Source: Centrapalus pauciflorus (Eukaryota > Streptophyta > Magnoliopsida > Asterales > Asteraceae). From it: a stretch of 64,000 bases of DNA. A model generated the notes under the pieces. That model searched no databases. It was not told the DNA's origin and was given only the letters and a program-made list of their open reading frames with translations. The stretch covers positions 42,501-106,500 of the forward strand of contig JAANYP010006367.1 of assembly GCA_020465985.1 (NCBI GenBank), in the 5' to 3' direction. The position numbers and the translations under genes were made by a program. Positions 39,429 to 50,252 of this stretch are shown one piece after another (the first letter of the stretch is position 1; every line of letters begins with the position of its first letter).

Positions 39429-41012
39429 ATGCCTCCTCGTAGATCGACTCACGTTCCAAGGAGAAACACCCGCAACGACAGTGAAACCAGGGAAGCAGAT
39501 GCGTCATTCACTCCAGCTCAGATGGCTACACTGAACCAAACGATCGCTGCTACTATTGCCCAAGTTGTTCTTCAAATTCTGGCAGCCGTTCAGAATCAGG
39601 GTAATAATAATGTTGGGGTTGCAGATCCGCAAGAGAATGCTCAGGGACCGCCTACTTATAAGCTGTTGGAGAAATTTCAGAAATAGAAGCCTGATTCATT
39701 CTGTGGGGGGAAGAAACCGATTGATGCAAAGAACTGGATAGCTCATATGGAGAAGATTTTCGAAGTCCTGGATGCACAGAGAACCAGAAGGTACGTCTGG
39801 CTACCTATAAATTGGAAGGAGATGCTCATTCCTGGTGGAAGACCCTGAAGGAGGTAGAGGGTGATGGGTTATTGGAGTCCTTAGCTTGGAAGGATTTTCT
39901 GGAGATGTTTGACCAACAATACTTCCCAGCGGCCGATATTCAAGCATGCGAGAGAGAATATGCGAGCATTCATTAGGAAATCGATGAGGATGTGAGTGCC
40001 TATATAGAGCGATTTGTGCGAGTTGCGGGAATAGTTGGCGCTACGGCTGGAACCGCGAAGCAACAAGCTCACAAGTTCATATGGGGGCTGCGATATGAGA
40101 TTCGCCGGCAAATAGTCGACAGGAAACACAAAAAGATTTCGGATACAGCTGATGCAGCAAAAACCGTGGAAATGGAGAGGGCAGTCTTTCGTGCAAATAA
40201 GGGAGGTGACCGATAGAGGTGTCGAGAGGAAAACCGCGGGCAGGGTTCAGACCGTAATGTCAGGTTTCAGTCAGGACAGTATGATGGGAATAGAAACACG
40301 TGATTCCAGCATGGAGCTGATAACCAGTTGCCGGTGCCCGATATGTTCAGACTTACTGGATCGGAGCAAATGAATAATAGCCAGGCTATGATTGCTGCGT
40401 GTAATGGATGTGGAACATTTCATCCCGGAAGGCCTTGTTTTCGGGAGGCCAGAGCTTGCTTCAACTGTGGTCAGCAGGGGCACATTGCTAGGAATTGTAC
40501 GGCGCAGCCTGCGAATGATCAGCAGGGAAATGTGAGGGGCAATCAGCGTGCTAATAACGAGCAGGATGATGCAGGGAATAATCAGCAACAAGGTAATAAT
40601 CAGCAGGCGGGTCCTGGTAACCAGAGAAGGAATGTCGGTAGAGTTTTCGCCGTCACCGAGCATCAGGCTGCAAACGCTCCAGGTACGATATCGAGTTAAT
40701 TTTCCTTGTCTGGCCGAGAGGCTCATGTGTTATACGAATCGGATTCTACGCATTCTATTATCTCTCCGTCTTTTGTTCAGCGTGTTGGTTTGGTTTCTAC
40801 CTCTACTCCCATGGGGAATTATGTGGTTATTGATTGTCTGTGTCTTGATTGTCTGTTATGTGTCGAGAATCATGTTTTTACTGTTCGTTTACTTCCTATA
40901 TCTATGCGCGTTACCTTCGGTGATCTCGAAGATCCTAATTGTGTCCATCGGGTTTCGACCTAGTAACATTATTCCTATCGTTTTGGCCATGGAGGCGAAA
41001 ATATTGATTTGA
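39429..41012 (+). pseudogene. Broken Gypsy gag with protease remnant
   Basis: The start MPPRRSTHVPRRN is typical of plant Gypsy Gag. The capsid region follows (KNWIAHMEKIFEVLDAQ, then WWKTLKE, FLEMFDQQYFP, AYIERFVRVA, KFIWGLR), but it is spread over several frames with in-frame stops at 39683 and about 39975, a frameshift near 39785, and a stop at 40214. A CCHC zinc knuckle is intact at about 40448-40500 (CFNCGQQGHIARNC). The protease motif that should read D[ST]G is changed (ESDSTHSIIS at about 40736-40765). The frame then decays. Gag would package element RNA; this copy cannot. Confidence 0.85.
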
Positions 41013-41089
41013 AGTCAATGTACCGTCAGTTGCAAGTCGTTCAGAGAGGCGTTATCCTCATTTCTTTGATAATTCAGTTATCTCTTAGT

Positions 41090-41287
41090 TTCTCTAGTTT
41101 GATTCCGAGGACGGAATCCTTTTTAAGTTGGGTAAGTTGTAATAACCGTAAAATTTAAAACACTTAAAATTTAAAAACACACAACTAATCTAAAACCTAA
41201 TAATAAACCTAATCAAGTTATCGGTGATCATGACGGTATGGCTTTACTTTTTGCGATTTCGGGGACGAAATCATTTTAAGTGGTGAG
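41090..41287 (+). other. Second, foreign polypurine/LTR-start junction before the 3' LTR
   Basis: GAGGACGGAATCC followed by TTGTAATAACCGTAAAATTT (41108-41156) looks like the internal end and first bases of an LTR from a related element. It is followed about 100 bp later by GGGGACGAAATCATTTTAAG, the element's own pre-LTR sequence, and then the true 3' LTR. The stretch between is unassigned. Confidence 0.5.
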
Positions 41288-41972
41288 TGTTATAATAACC
41301 CGAATTTTTAAATAACAAAAATTAATTTAACAAAAAAACTAATGACAATGATATCTTAATAACATTAATTGAATACTAATAATAATGTAACAACACATGT
41401 TTTAGTAAATAAAACTAAAAGGGACCAAAGTGATAATTAAATTATATAACTCTAATAAAATAAATAAAATAAAGATGGGCTTAATTATAACTAACAACAG
41501 GAAGCCCAGCCCAGAAAGATTAGGATTAAATATGCATTTAAATCATTAATCTGAAACCATAAACCTAATCAGTGCAAGTTCAGCAAAACCCTAGCCGGCC
41601 GAAAAGCAGCGTTGGAGTTGATCAGAAACAAACCGGAAAACAATTCGCAGATCCCGTTCAAATCAAGATCGGATCGATTCGTAGTGGATTCAGTTGTCGT
41701 TGTGTTTTGCGAAGATGCTATTAAGGTACTCAGGGTTGATGATGGGCAATGTGCTGAGAGTTGACCGCTATTTGATGATTTAGATTTAGCTATTTTATTT
41801 TAGTATTAGTGATTATGAACATTTGTTAATGTTTAATTTAATTTTTAATTTGATAGTTGAAATCAATCGAAATTTACGTTAAGCTTTGACAGTTTAATAA
41901 ATAATATAGTTTGTTTGGTTAGATGAGGTAGTTTATTAACATCGCCGGTCCAGTCAGGATTGGGGTGTTACA
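41288..41972 (+). repeat. 3' LTR of the Gypsy element
   Basis: Begins TGTTATAATAACCCG and ends GGGGTGTTACA; about 97 percent like the 5' LTR by eye. Confidence 0.87.
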
Positions 41973-42229
41973 TGTTATAACTTGAGTTCCTTTTCCTTTT
42001 AATAAACAAAAGTTTGAAGCTTTTATAGTGAAATTAGTTATCTTTTTTTTTTTTTCAATATGATCACTCCCTTTCAAAATATTAGTGATTTTAAAGTCTA
42101 AAGTGAGATATTGTTATCTTATTATATAGTTTTAACATCACAAATTCACAATTGATTTAACATAATGTTTTAATTGATCGTGCGTTACTTCGGGATGAAC
42201 AAATTTCATATATCAACTAATGTTTCATA
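41973..42229. other. AT-rich intergenic, nothing recognised
   Basis: No supported gene or repeat boundary. Confidence 0.4.
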
Positions 42230-43510
42230 AAAATTTAGACAATAAGTCTATCAAAATATTAAAATTTTTCGATTAAGTTCTCATTTCATTTTTTTTCCTA
42301 ATAAGTTCCCAAACTGCTTAAACATTTTAAATTCACCCTTTAACCTGGTTAACATGGTTAAACCTATTTTCTAAAAACCATCAAAGTAAAAACTTTTTCG
42401 ATTAAGTCCCCCAATTATAATAAAAATATTTATTTACGATTTCATTTTTTCTTAAGATTTAAAATTATTTTTTTATTGTATTTACTTTGGATATTTATTT
42501 ATGTTTATATTACGATTATATGATATATCATTGTTTATTTATAATTATAATATGAAATCTTTTGACTTTCAATTTTTTGATAAAATAAAACCGAACAAAT
42601 TTTTTTTATTTTTTCAAACTTTTGAAAACGACGATGCTTTCCGATTTAACTTTTTCAATATTAAATAAATAGTTATGGAATGTTGTATTAATAAAAATTA
42701 AAAATTTATCGGTCATGGTTTTTTTGTTCGGAAATATTAAAAAAATACAATAATCCGTTTTGTTTCCCAAACGAAAATAACTACATTATTTATTTACGAT
42801 TACAACCTAAAAGTGGATGAGTTCGTCATTTTTTCTGATAAAAAATGATAAAAATCAGAATAGTTATAGCTACTTTAGTTAAAGGTTTGTCTTTTTTTGG
42901 ATCGTAAATAATTAATTGTACAGTTTTTTCTTTGTATAAATGAAATGAGTTGTAGTTTTATACACTCGAGCATTTAAAAATCAGATTCATTCATACAATT
43001 ATCTATTCAAAATAATTAAAAGTTAATTGAAGTTTTTTTCGTTCGAAAAATTAAAAATCGAATTGGAACCGATCGAAAAAATTCAGAATAGTTCATCTTC
43101 TTTTATCGAAAATTAAAAACTCAAAATAGTTAATATAATAATACTAAATAAACAATGATATGAATTATGATCATTAATAAATAATCGCAATATAAAAGTA
43201 ATAATAATCCAAAGTAAATATGAATATAAAAAGTAATTATAAATCATACAAATAATTTAAAATCGCAAATAAATAATTTTAATGTAATTAAAAAAATATC
43301 CAATAATAATAATAATTTAATTATGATAATAATAATAATTTATAATAATAATAAAATGAATGGGAACTTAATCGAAAAAGTTTTATACTTTGATGGTTTT
43401 TTACAAGATAGATTAAACATGGTTTAGAGACTTATCAGAAAAAAAATAAAAGGGGACTTAAACGAAATATATTTATACTTTGATGGTTTTTTTTGCATAA
43501 TTTTCCTTAA
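42230..43510. mobile_element. Large foldback element
   Basis: The left arm (about 42250-42600) is inverted at about 43040-43505. Matching blocks include TTTTCGATTAAGT with its inverse ACTTAATCGAAAAAG, AACCATCAAAGTA with TACTTTGATGGTTTT, and ATTTATTTACGATT with its inverse. Internal sequence has only chance open frames. Target duplication not identified, so the superfamily is unknown. Confidence 0.6.
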
Positions 43511-44150
43511 ATCAATTATATATAGTTATTAGAAACATTCGAATTTATAAGTTTTGATACCTTTTATTTGTATTTTGTAATATATACTTAATTATAAATA
43601 ATAAATTGATGTATGGCATATTTGTTGATATCGACTGGTCACTCATGCTTGAAAGAAAAAGAAGTTGCGATGCCATTGAATCTGTTAGAGGAAGGCTAGA
43701 AGAGAGTAGCTCAATATATAATTAAGCTTCAACTCTTTAAAAAAGATTTTAAAATTTGTCGCTTACAAGTTTCAACTAATTGGGATTAACTTCTTTAAAA
43801 AAAATATTTAATAATATTTTTAATCATCCAGTTACCAAACGTTTTTCTTTCATATTGTTTGAAAGAGCATGTTATACATAGAATGTTTTTTGATCTTTAT
43901 TCTTAATTTTATTCAATGGTTCTTTTTAAGTTTGTTTGAAATAAGAATACATGATATTGATCAAATCTTATAAATATTCAAAGAAAGTAACTTGTATTGT
44001 TATACACAGGTTTTATAAGTATAATTTATTATGGTCGCTTTTTAAAGTTTAGAGTTATTGAAAGTTAAGTATAAGTTAATAATTAAATAAAACTTTAACC
44101 TTTTAGGGATAAGTTAACGGTTCAGTCTTGAGATTATTTAAAAAGGATGT
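43511..44150. other. AT-rich intergenic, nothing recognised
   Basis: No supported gene or repeat boundary. Confidence 0.4.
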
Positions 44151-44154
44151 TACA

Positions 44155-44625
44155 TACGTTACACCCACCCATACATGTTATCTTACACCCACCTATCTCA
44201 TCACATCTCATCTCATCCTATCACACCGCTATATTACACCTATCCATTCTATCTATGAGTACCATTATCATACCTTAACCAACTCTACAACCTAGCCCCA
44301 CCTTACACACACTCGCCCTACCCAATCATACCCATTCATTCCATCTCTACAACATACCTACCACACTTTATCTCCACTATATCCTATCCCATACATATGT
44401 TATCCCTATCCACCTTACCTTATCATACTCTACTTATTAACCACCCACCCACCCCACTCACCCTACCCCAACCCCACACACCCATCCTACCCCATCCACC
44501 CACCAAAGCTATCACGTCTCATTTCATCTTTACATTACATCCAATCATCCAACTTCATTTCATTCTATGATACTATATTCAACCCCACTTTTAACACACT
44601 CTTCTTCACCTTACCACACATAGAG
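44155..44625. repeat. C-rich, G-depleted tract
   Basis: About 470 bp contains only about a dozen G on the plus strand, with many CACCCA, CCTACC and CATCTCAT phrases. It looks like a diverged short-unit tandem repeat. It has sharp edges: the flanks are normal AT-rich DNA. Confidence 0.7.
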
Positions 44626-45374
44626 GTGTACAAAACCGGTTTTGACTATTTATAAATTTTGTTATGAATACTAAAAATGCGTAAATTTGTTTATATATTT
44701 AGTTATATTGAAAGGTTGATTATTGAATATTACAACAAGTTATAAACTTTATTGTTGTTTTTATTTATTGTAATCGTAATAAATTATACCTTACCGTTAT
44801 TAGTTTGTTTAGTTTGTTGTAATATATAATTTAGTGTAAGGTGGATACAGAGTCTTAATTTCTTTTCAAAGCTAAATCAAAATTAATAATAAATCCATAA
44901 AGTACATACTTAAGAGAGGATCATGGTAAATTTTACCAATTATCAAGTTCAGCCACAAATTTCGTACATCATTAAATTACTCGTTTAATATAGATCATTG
45001 TCAAAATGTAACTTAATAAATTATAAAATAAATTTATGAGGAATATATATATACACATAACATATTTAAAATAGAAATATGACCATACGAGAAAGCATGA
45101 ATCTAAACGCCCAATTGCCCAAATACGACTCTTTCCATAATTTCTTGAAGAATGGAACCGGCAGCCCTTTAAAGTTCTAAATTCAAAATTTGTGCAAAAT
45201 CTAAACTAATCTTTGATTTTAATATCCATATTTTTAAATTTTTTTTTTTACTTTATTTATTTATTTATTTTAAATCAAATAATAAAATGATAAGATATTT
45301 ATTTAGTAGTAAACATAAGATATAAAAATGCGTTGATATATGATAAGATTTTCATTTATATTTATTAATAAATA
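44626..45374. other. Intergenic; partial hAT-like end at 44626
   Basis: AGAGGTGTACAAAACCGG resembles the start of TAGGGGTGTGCAAA-type hAT MITEs, but no matching right end was found. The rest is AT-rich with no supported feature. Confidence 0.35.
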
Positions 45375-45379
45375 TATCC

Positions 45380-45486
45380 TGCTAAAGTGTGTGGAAACCC
45401 TCAAATGAAGGGTATTGCCTTTATCTCATTAGAATATATAGAATGCATATTTACACAGGAGACCCTACACTATACATTATTTAACA
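45380..45486 (-). repeat. 3' LTR of minus-strand Copia
   Basis: 107 bp; GAATGCATAT here against GAATACATAT in the other LTR. Confidence 0.95.
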
Positions 45487-48400
45487 CACCCCCTCAGTCG
45501 CAGCTGGAGGAGGACTAATGCTAAGACTGGACTTAAATTGTAAAAATAGTTGTGTAGGAAGACCCTTAGTAAATATATCTGCTAACTGATGAGAGGAGGG
45601 CACATGCGACACACGCACTTGCCCCAAAGCAACACGTTCTCTTACAAAGTGTAAGTCAATTTCCACATGTTTGGTTCGTTGATGCTGTACTGGGTTATTA
45701 GCTAGATACATGGCACTTACATTATCACAAAAAACAACTGTGGCACGTGAAAGAGGTAGATGTAACTCAATCAAAAGATTACGAAGCCAGGCAGATTCGG
45801 CAACAACGTTAGCAATACCACGATATTCAGCTTCCGCACTAGAACGGGACACAACATGTTGGCGTTTAGAGGACCAAGACACAAGATTGTCACCTAGGAA
45901 GATGCAGAACCCAGAGGTGGACCGGCGTGTTTCAGGACAACCGGCCCAATCAGCGTCAGTATAACAGACCAAACGATTAACAGTGGAAGGGCGGAGAAAA
46001 AGACCATGAGTAAGGGTACCCTTCACATAACGAAGAATGCGTTTGAGGGCATTCAGATGTGGTTGGCGAGGATCGTGCATATACAGACATACTTGCTGTA
46101 CAGCATAAGCGATTTCCGGACGAGTGATCGTGAGGTACTGTAAAGCACCCGCAAGACTTCGATAGAGAGTCGGATCATCGACTGGTTTGCCAGAGGAGGG
46201 TAGTTTTGACTTTGTCTCAGCCGGTGAAGAGCAAGGATGACAAGTGTCCATGCCAGCACGTGAAATGATTTCTTGGGCAAAAACTGTCTGAGACAGGAAA
46301 AGACCCGAAGAGGAGCGTATAGCGGAGACCCCTAGAAAGAAGGAGAGAGCGCCAAGGTCAGTCATTTGGAACTCAGACGAAAGACGAGAGATGACATGAT
46401 TAACCAGAGATTGGGAGGAAGCTGTCAGAATGATATCGTCTACATACAATAGAAGGTAGATTGTATCACGACCATGATGATAAACAAAGAGAGAACTGTC
46501 AGATTTACTGGAATGGAAGCCGAGAGAAGTGATGAAGACAGCGAATCGATGAAACCAGGCGCGGGGGGCCTGTTTGAGACCATACAGGGCTTTTCGAAGG
46601 CGACAGACATGCTGTGGGAAGGAGGAATGAACATAGCCAGGAGGTTGTTTCATATAGACTTCCTCCGATAATTCACCGTTGAGAAAAGCATTTTTAACAT
46701 CAAGCTGATGAATCGGCCAGTTTAGGGAGAGAGCAATGCTTAGGACCATTCTGACAGTGACTGGTTTGACAACAGGGCTGAAAGTTTCGTCATAGTCAAA
46801 TCCAGGCATTTGAGAAAAACCTTGAGCCACCAGACGGCCCTTGTAACGCTCAAGGCGACCCTGACTATCGAACTTATGACGATATAGCCAACGGCACCCA
46901 ACAATGTTGACTTTTGGAGGAGGGGGAACAAGATCCCACGTATGATTGGAGAGAAGGGCAGACATTTCAGCGTCCATGGCTGCCTTCCAATTGGGATCAC
47001 GAATTGCCTGAGCAGAGGACTTGGGAATTGGGGAAAGAGATTCAACAGCTGACAGATTCAAAATTTGGCGAGGTTTGAGACTGCCAGTACGCGATCGGGT
47101 CGTCATGGGATGAGTGGAGGTAGGAGCCGGAGGTGGTGAAGAAGTGACAGCTTCAGGTGGAATTGATTCCGAAGACCTGTGCGAAGAGTGAGGTTCGACA
47201 GACGAATGAGGTGGGTCATCGGCTGTAGGAGCATCACTAGAGGGAATGAGGGAGTCACTCGAGTTGGGTTCAGTAGAAGAATTATCTGAGGGAGTGGTGG
47301 ATGCAATAGGTGCGTTAGTCATCACAGTGGATGTGGTGACGTCGTCAATGAAAGCATCATACGCAGAGGGAGAGAGTGGGGTATTGAACGAAGGATACGG
47401 AAAATGATCTTCATCAAAGATCACATGACGTGAGATAAGAATACGGTGGGTGACTAGATCATAGCATCGATGACCCCGATGACAAGGGGAAGGCCCAAGG
47501 TATACACAAGCAGTAGAGCGAGGAGAAAGCTTGTTTGGGGCTGTAGAAGAGAGATTTGGATAGCAGAGGCAACCAAACACACGCAAGTGGGTAAAGACCG
47601 GGAACGTGCCGTACAGGATCTCACAGGGAGTTTTGGAGTCCAGAGTAGTAGTGGGAAGAATGTTCAAGAGATGAACAGACATGTTGAGGGCTTCGACCCA
47701 GAATTTTGGTGGAAGAGAGGCTTGAAACAGAAGAGTACGGAGCACATTGTTGATGGTGCGAATGGCTCGTTCAGCTTTGCCATTTTGTTGTGACGTGTAG
47801 GGACATGAAAATCGAATTTTAATGCCATGTTTTTGGAAAAGCTCAAGTAATTTACTATTATTGAATTCACGGCCATTGTCACACTGAAAAGATTGTATAT
47901 CTGTTTTAAACTGATTTACAACATAAGCGCGAAAGATAGTAAATACTTGGAAAACATCAGATTTAGCACGCAATGTGAACTGAGGCGGAGCTGCAGGAGA
48001 CACTGAAGGCGGTGCTGCATATAGTGCCGATGGATTGTGATTCCCGGGATGAGTTTGTGTAGAAGACACCGGCTGACGATAATTACTTCCAAACTGAGAA
48101 GCCTGGGATTGCTGGTGTAGTGCATTCTGAAGAAGCTGCAGAAGTTGATTGTTGAAAGCCGGTGGGGCACTTGATTGACCTGCATCACGAGAGTAACCTG
48201 TAACAGAAGTAGTGTTGTTAAAAGACCCCCCTCCCGTGTTACCCTTAGAGGCAAACCGTCCCGTGTTTTTGTTTCCCCGATTATTTTTATTTTTCCCTTT
48301 GCCATTATTATTAGTGCTAGACGAGGAATAAAGGGCAGTGGTAAGGGAAGGTGAGGGTTCAATGGTAGGTTCGGGTTGATCTTCACGTGACTCATGCAAC

Positions 48401-48998
48401 AGTAACATGTTTTTGGCTTCAAGGAAAGAGGGAAAAGGTTTGGTATGTGTGATGACATCAATTAGGCTTTGATAGGATGAGGGTAAATTCTGTAGAATTT
48501 GCAAGACAAGATCCTGATCAGTAATTTTGGTGTCAACATCAGCAAGGGAGTCAGCAATATCTTTTAAAGTGTGACAATAATCAGTGATAGAAAGTGCACC
48601 CTTTTTGGTGTTTCGAAAAAGGGTTTGAAGTTGGAGACTACGGGATACTTTATTATTTAAAAAATGAGCATCCAAGGCTTCCCAAAGGTCGTGTGCAGTG
48701 CAGTTATCTTTGGTGATGAGGTTAAGAAGATTTGGTTCACATGTTGAGTAAAACCATGATTTAATACGAGAATCAATAGCCTCCCAATCCTCATCATCAA
48801 CACTTGTGGGTTGAGATTTCCCAGTAATATGACCCATGACTTTTGCCCCTTTACATACATCAGTGAAAATACGTCGCCACAGTTTATAGCGAGACCCATC
48901 AGTTGTTAATTTGAAACTGAACTGAGGGTAGACATTACCGATAGCAAAAACAAGTTGGAAAGCGGTTGGGTTGGTTGTGATGGATTATTACCAGTCAT
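45481..48998 (-). pseudogene. Copia Gag-Pol with in-frame deletion of protease and integrase N-terminus
   Basis: The main open frame, 45481-48837, encodes 1118 residues. Gag (about 1-290) has the UBN2-like fold motif and a glycine/asparagine/glutamine-rich tail. At about residue 290 (near nucleotide 47970) it jumps directly into the middle of integrase (KSDVFQVF..). Zinc knuckle, protease, HHCC region and the first catalytic Asp of integrase are missing, while QCDNGREF and GKAER remain. Reverse transcriptase (LLLYVDDIILT) and RNase H (YTDADWAG) are complete and uninterrupted. The original Gag start is probably the ATG at 48998: the frame from it agrees with family sequence only after a one-base shift near 48965. 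It cannot process or integrate itself but could in principle be moved in trans (inference). Confidence 0.9.
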
Positions 48999-49640
48999 GA
49001 CTAATAATAATAGTACTCACGAAAAATAAATATAAATGTAAAGAAACAAATAAGCTGGAACGTGCTCACCAAGAGTAAAGCCGAGAGTAAGGCGGACAGC
49101 AGGGGCGGTAGCGGCTGCCCTAGAGTGTTCTGTGCGGCGGCCGAGGACCACCAATCAGCAGTGGCGGCGAGAGTTGCAGGGAAAAGGCGGCAGAATGGTG
49201 GACAGCCGGCGGACAGCGGCTGGAAACGGCGGCAGGCGGCACTGGTTATGGAGCCAACAGTAGCAGCGCCAACAGTAGCGGCGCCTAGGGTTTTCAGGGA
49301 GGCGGCCGTATGGAGCAGGCAAGTCGATGGCCCAAGGTTGCTGGAGGCGGCGGCGCAGGAGAGCAAGTCGGCGCAAGGGAGAGCAGATCGGCGGCGGCGT
49401 GCAGCGTGAACAGCCGAGGTTCAGTCGGTCGCAGAAGAGAACGGCGCACAGGGGTGGGGCGCCGAGGGTTTCAGTGCGGCGGCTGAGAGAGGCGGAAGCG
49501 ATGGCTGGAGAAGGAGGGTTTGCAGCGGCCGGAGAGGGGGAAACCCTAGTGTCCGGCGGTGGTGGGCAGTGGTGAGGCCGCCGGGAAAGGAGGCGGCTGA
49601 GGCAAGGAAAAAAAAAAAACCTAATTTTGAATTAGGGTTA
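48999..49640 (-). other. GC-rich leader between primer site and gag
   Basis: About 640 bp, strongly richer in G and C than anything else nearby, with many GGCGGC/GCCGCC runs on both strands. The other Copia element has only a 60-base leader. Apparent open frames on both strands (for example 49001-49366 and 49062-49409) reflect the base composition; none resembles a known protein. It might be captured host sequence (inference). Confidence 0.6.
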
Positions 49641-49652
49641 GGCTCGATACCA
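49641..49652 (-). other. Primer binding site of minus-strand Copia
   Basis: TGGTATCGAGCC on the minus strand directly after the LTR; the first seven bases match the initiator tRNA-Met type site, the rest differs. Confidence 0.7.
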
Positions 49653-49759
49653 TGCTAAAGTGTGTGGAAACCCTCAAATGAAGGGTATTGCCTTTATCTC
49701 ATTAGAATATATAGAATACATATTTACACAGGAGACCCTACACTATACATTATTTAACA
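49653..49759 (-). repeat. 5' LTR of minus-strand Copia
   Basis: 107 bp, ends at the TATCC duplication (49760-49764). Confidence 0.95.
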
Positions 49760-49932
49760 TATCCGATAGGGATCGATACAATCTAACAAGTTAAAAGATT
49801 GTGTGATATTTCTATCCATTTTATCCCAAAAATTTCCTGACTTTTTCCTAGAAAAATCTGGAAGATTTTTCCATCTTTCTCACGCACAAGCAAACACATA
49901 CGTCACCAAAAGCAAGAAAAAAACAAGAACAG

Positions 49933-49940
49933 TATATATA
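49933..49940 (+). promoter_or_regulatory. Probable TATA box of the PP2C gene
   Basis: TATATATA lies 320 bases before the start codon; the region after it is pyrimidine-rich, as in plant leaders. It is only about 170 bp from the Copia LTR. Confidence 0.4.
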
Positions 49941-50252
49941 CACAATAAAATTCCCATAAACAAATTAACAAAACCACACAACAACCATTATTTTTCATCT
50001 CTTCTATACACCCCAAACAAAGTATAATCACAAATATTCTTGGAATCTTCCTCTTTTATTAGTCCAAATAATTTCCCTTTTCTGATTCTTTCTATCTCTC
50101 CTAAGAAAGTTTTTAATCAATCTTTTTTCCTTTAATCCAATAACTTTCCTTTTTCTGATTCTCTCTTTTCTCCCATCTCTGTGTGTGTTTACGTGTGTGA
50201 GAGAGAAAATCTGCTTATAGAAGAACCTGAAGCCAGTCAATCCATTAATAAG

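Larger units (their letters stand above)
38596..41972 (+). mobile_element. Non-autonomous Ty3/Gypsy-type element with gag only
   Basis: Two LTRs of about 680 bp (38596-39277 and 41288-41972) differ at roughly 20 positions by eye. They begin (TGT)TATAATAACCCGAA and end GGGGTGTTACA. A primer binding site TGGTATCAGAGC lies two bases after the left LTR. The interior has a broken gag and the start of a protease but no reverse transcriptase or integrase. The left LTR lacks a clean TG start and no target duplication was found, so the left edge is altered. Confidence 0.85.
45380..49759 (-). mobile_element. Ty1/Copia LTR retrotransposon with internal deletion
   Basis: Two 107-bp LTRs (45380-45486 and 49653-49759) differ at one base. 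The element is flanked by a perfect TATCC duplication (45375-45379 and 49760-49764). On the minus strand the order is LTR, primer site TGGTATCGAG, GC-rich leader, gag, partial integrase, reverse transcriptase, RNase H, polypurine tract, LTR. The tiny LTRs and the GVC-stop ending link it to the Copia element at 18982-23514. Confidence 0.95.

Noticed and set aside
46474..46671. Plus-strand frames within the minus-strand Copia
   Set aside because: They are antisense shadows of the reverse transcriptase coding region.
49001..49409. Alanine-rich open frames on both strands
   Set aside because: They are caused by the GC-rich Copia leader; neither has a known motif.
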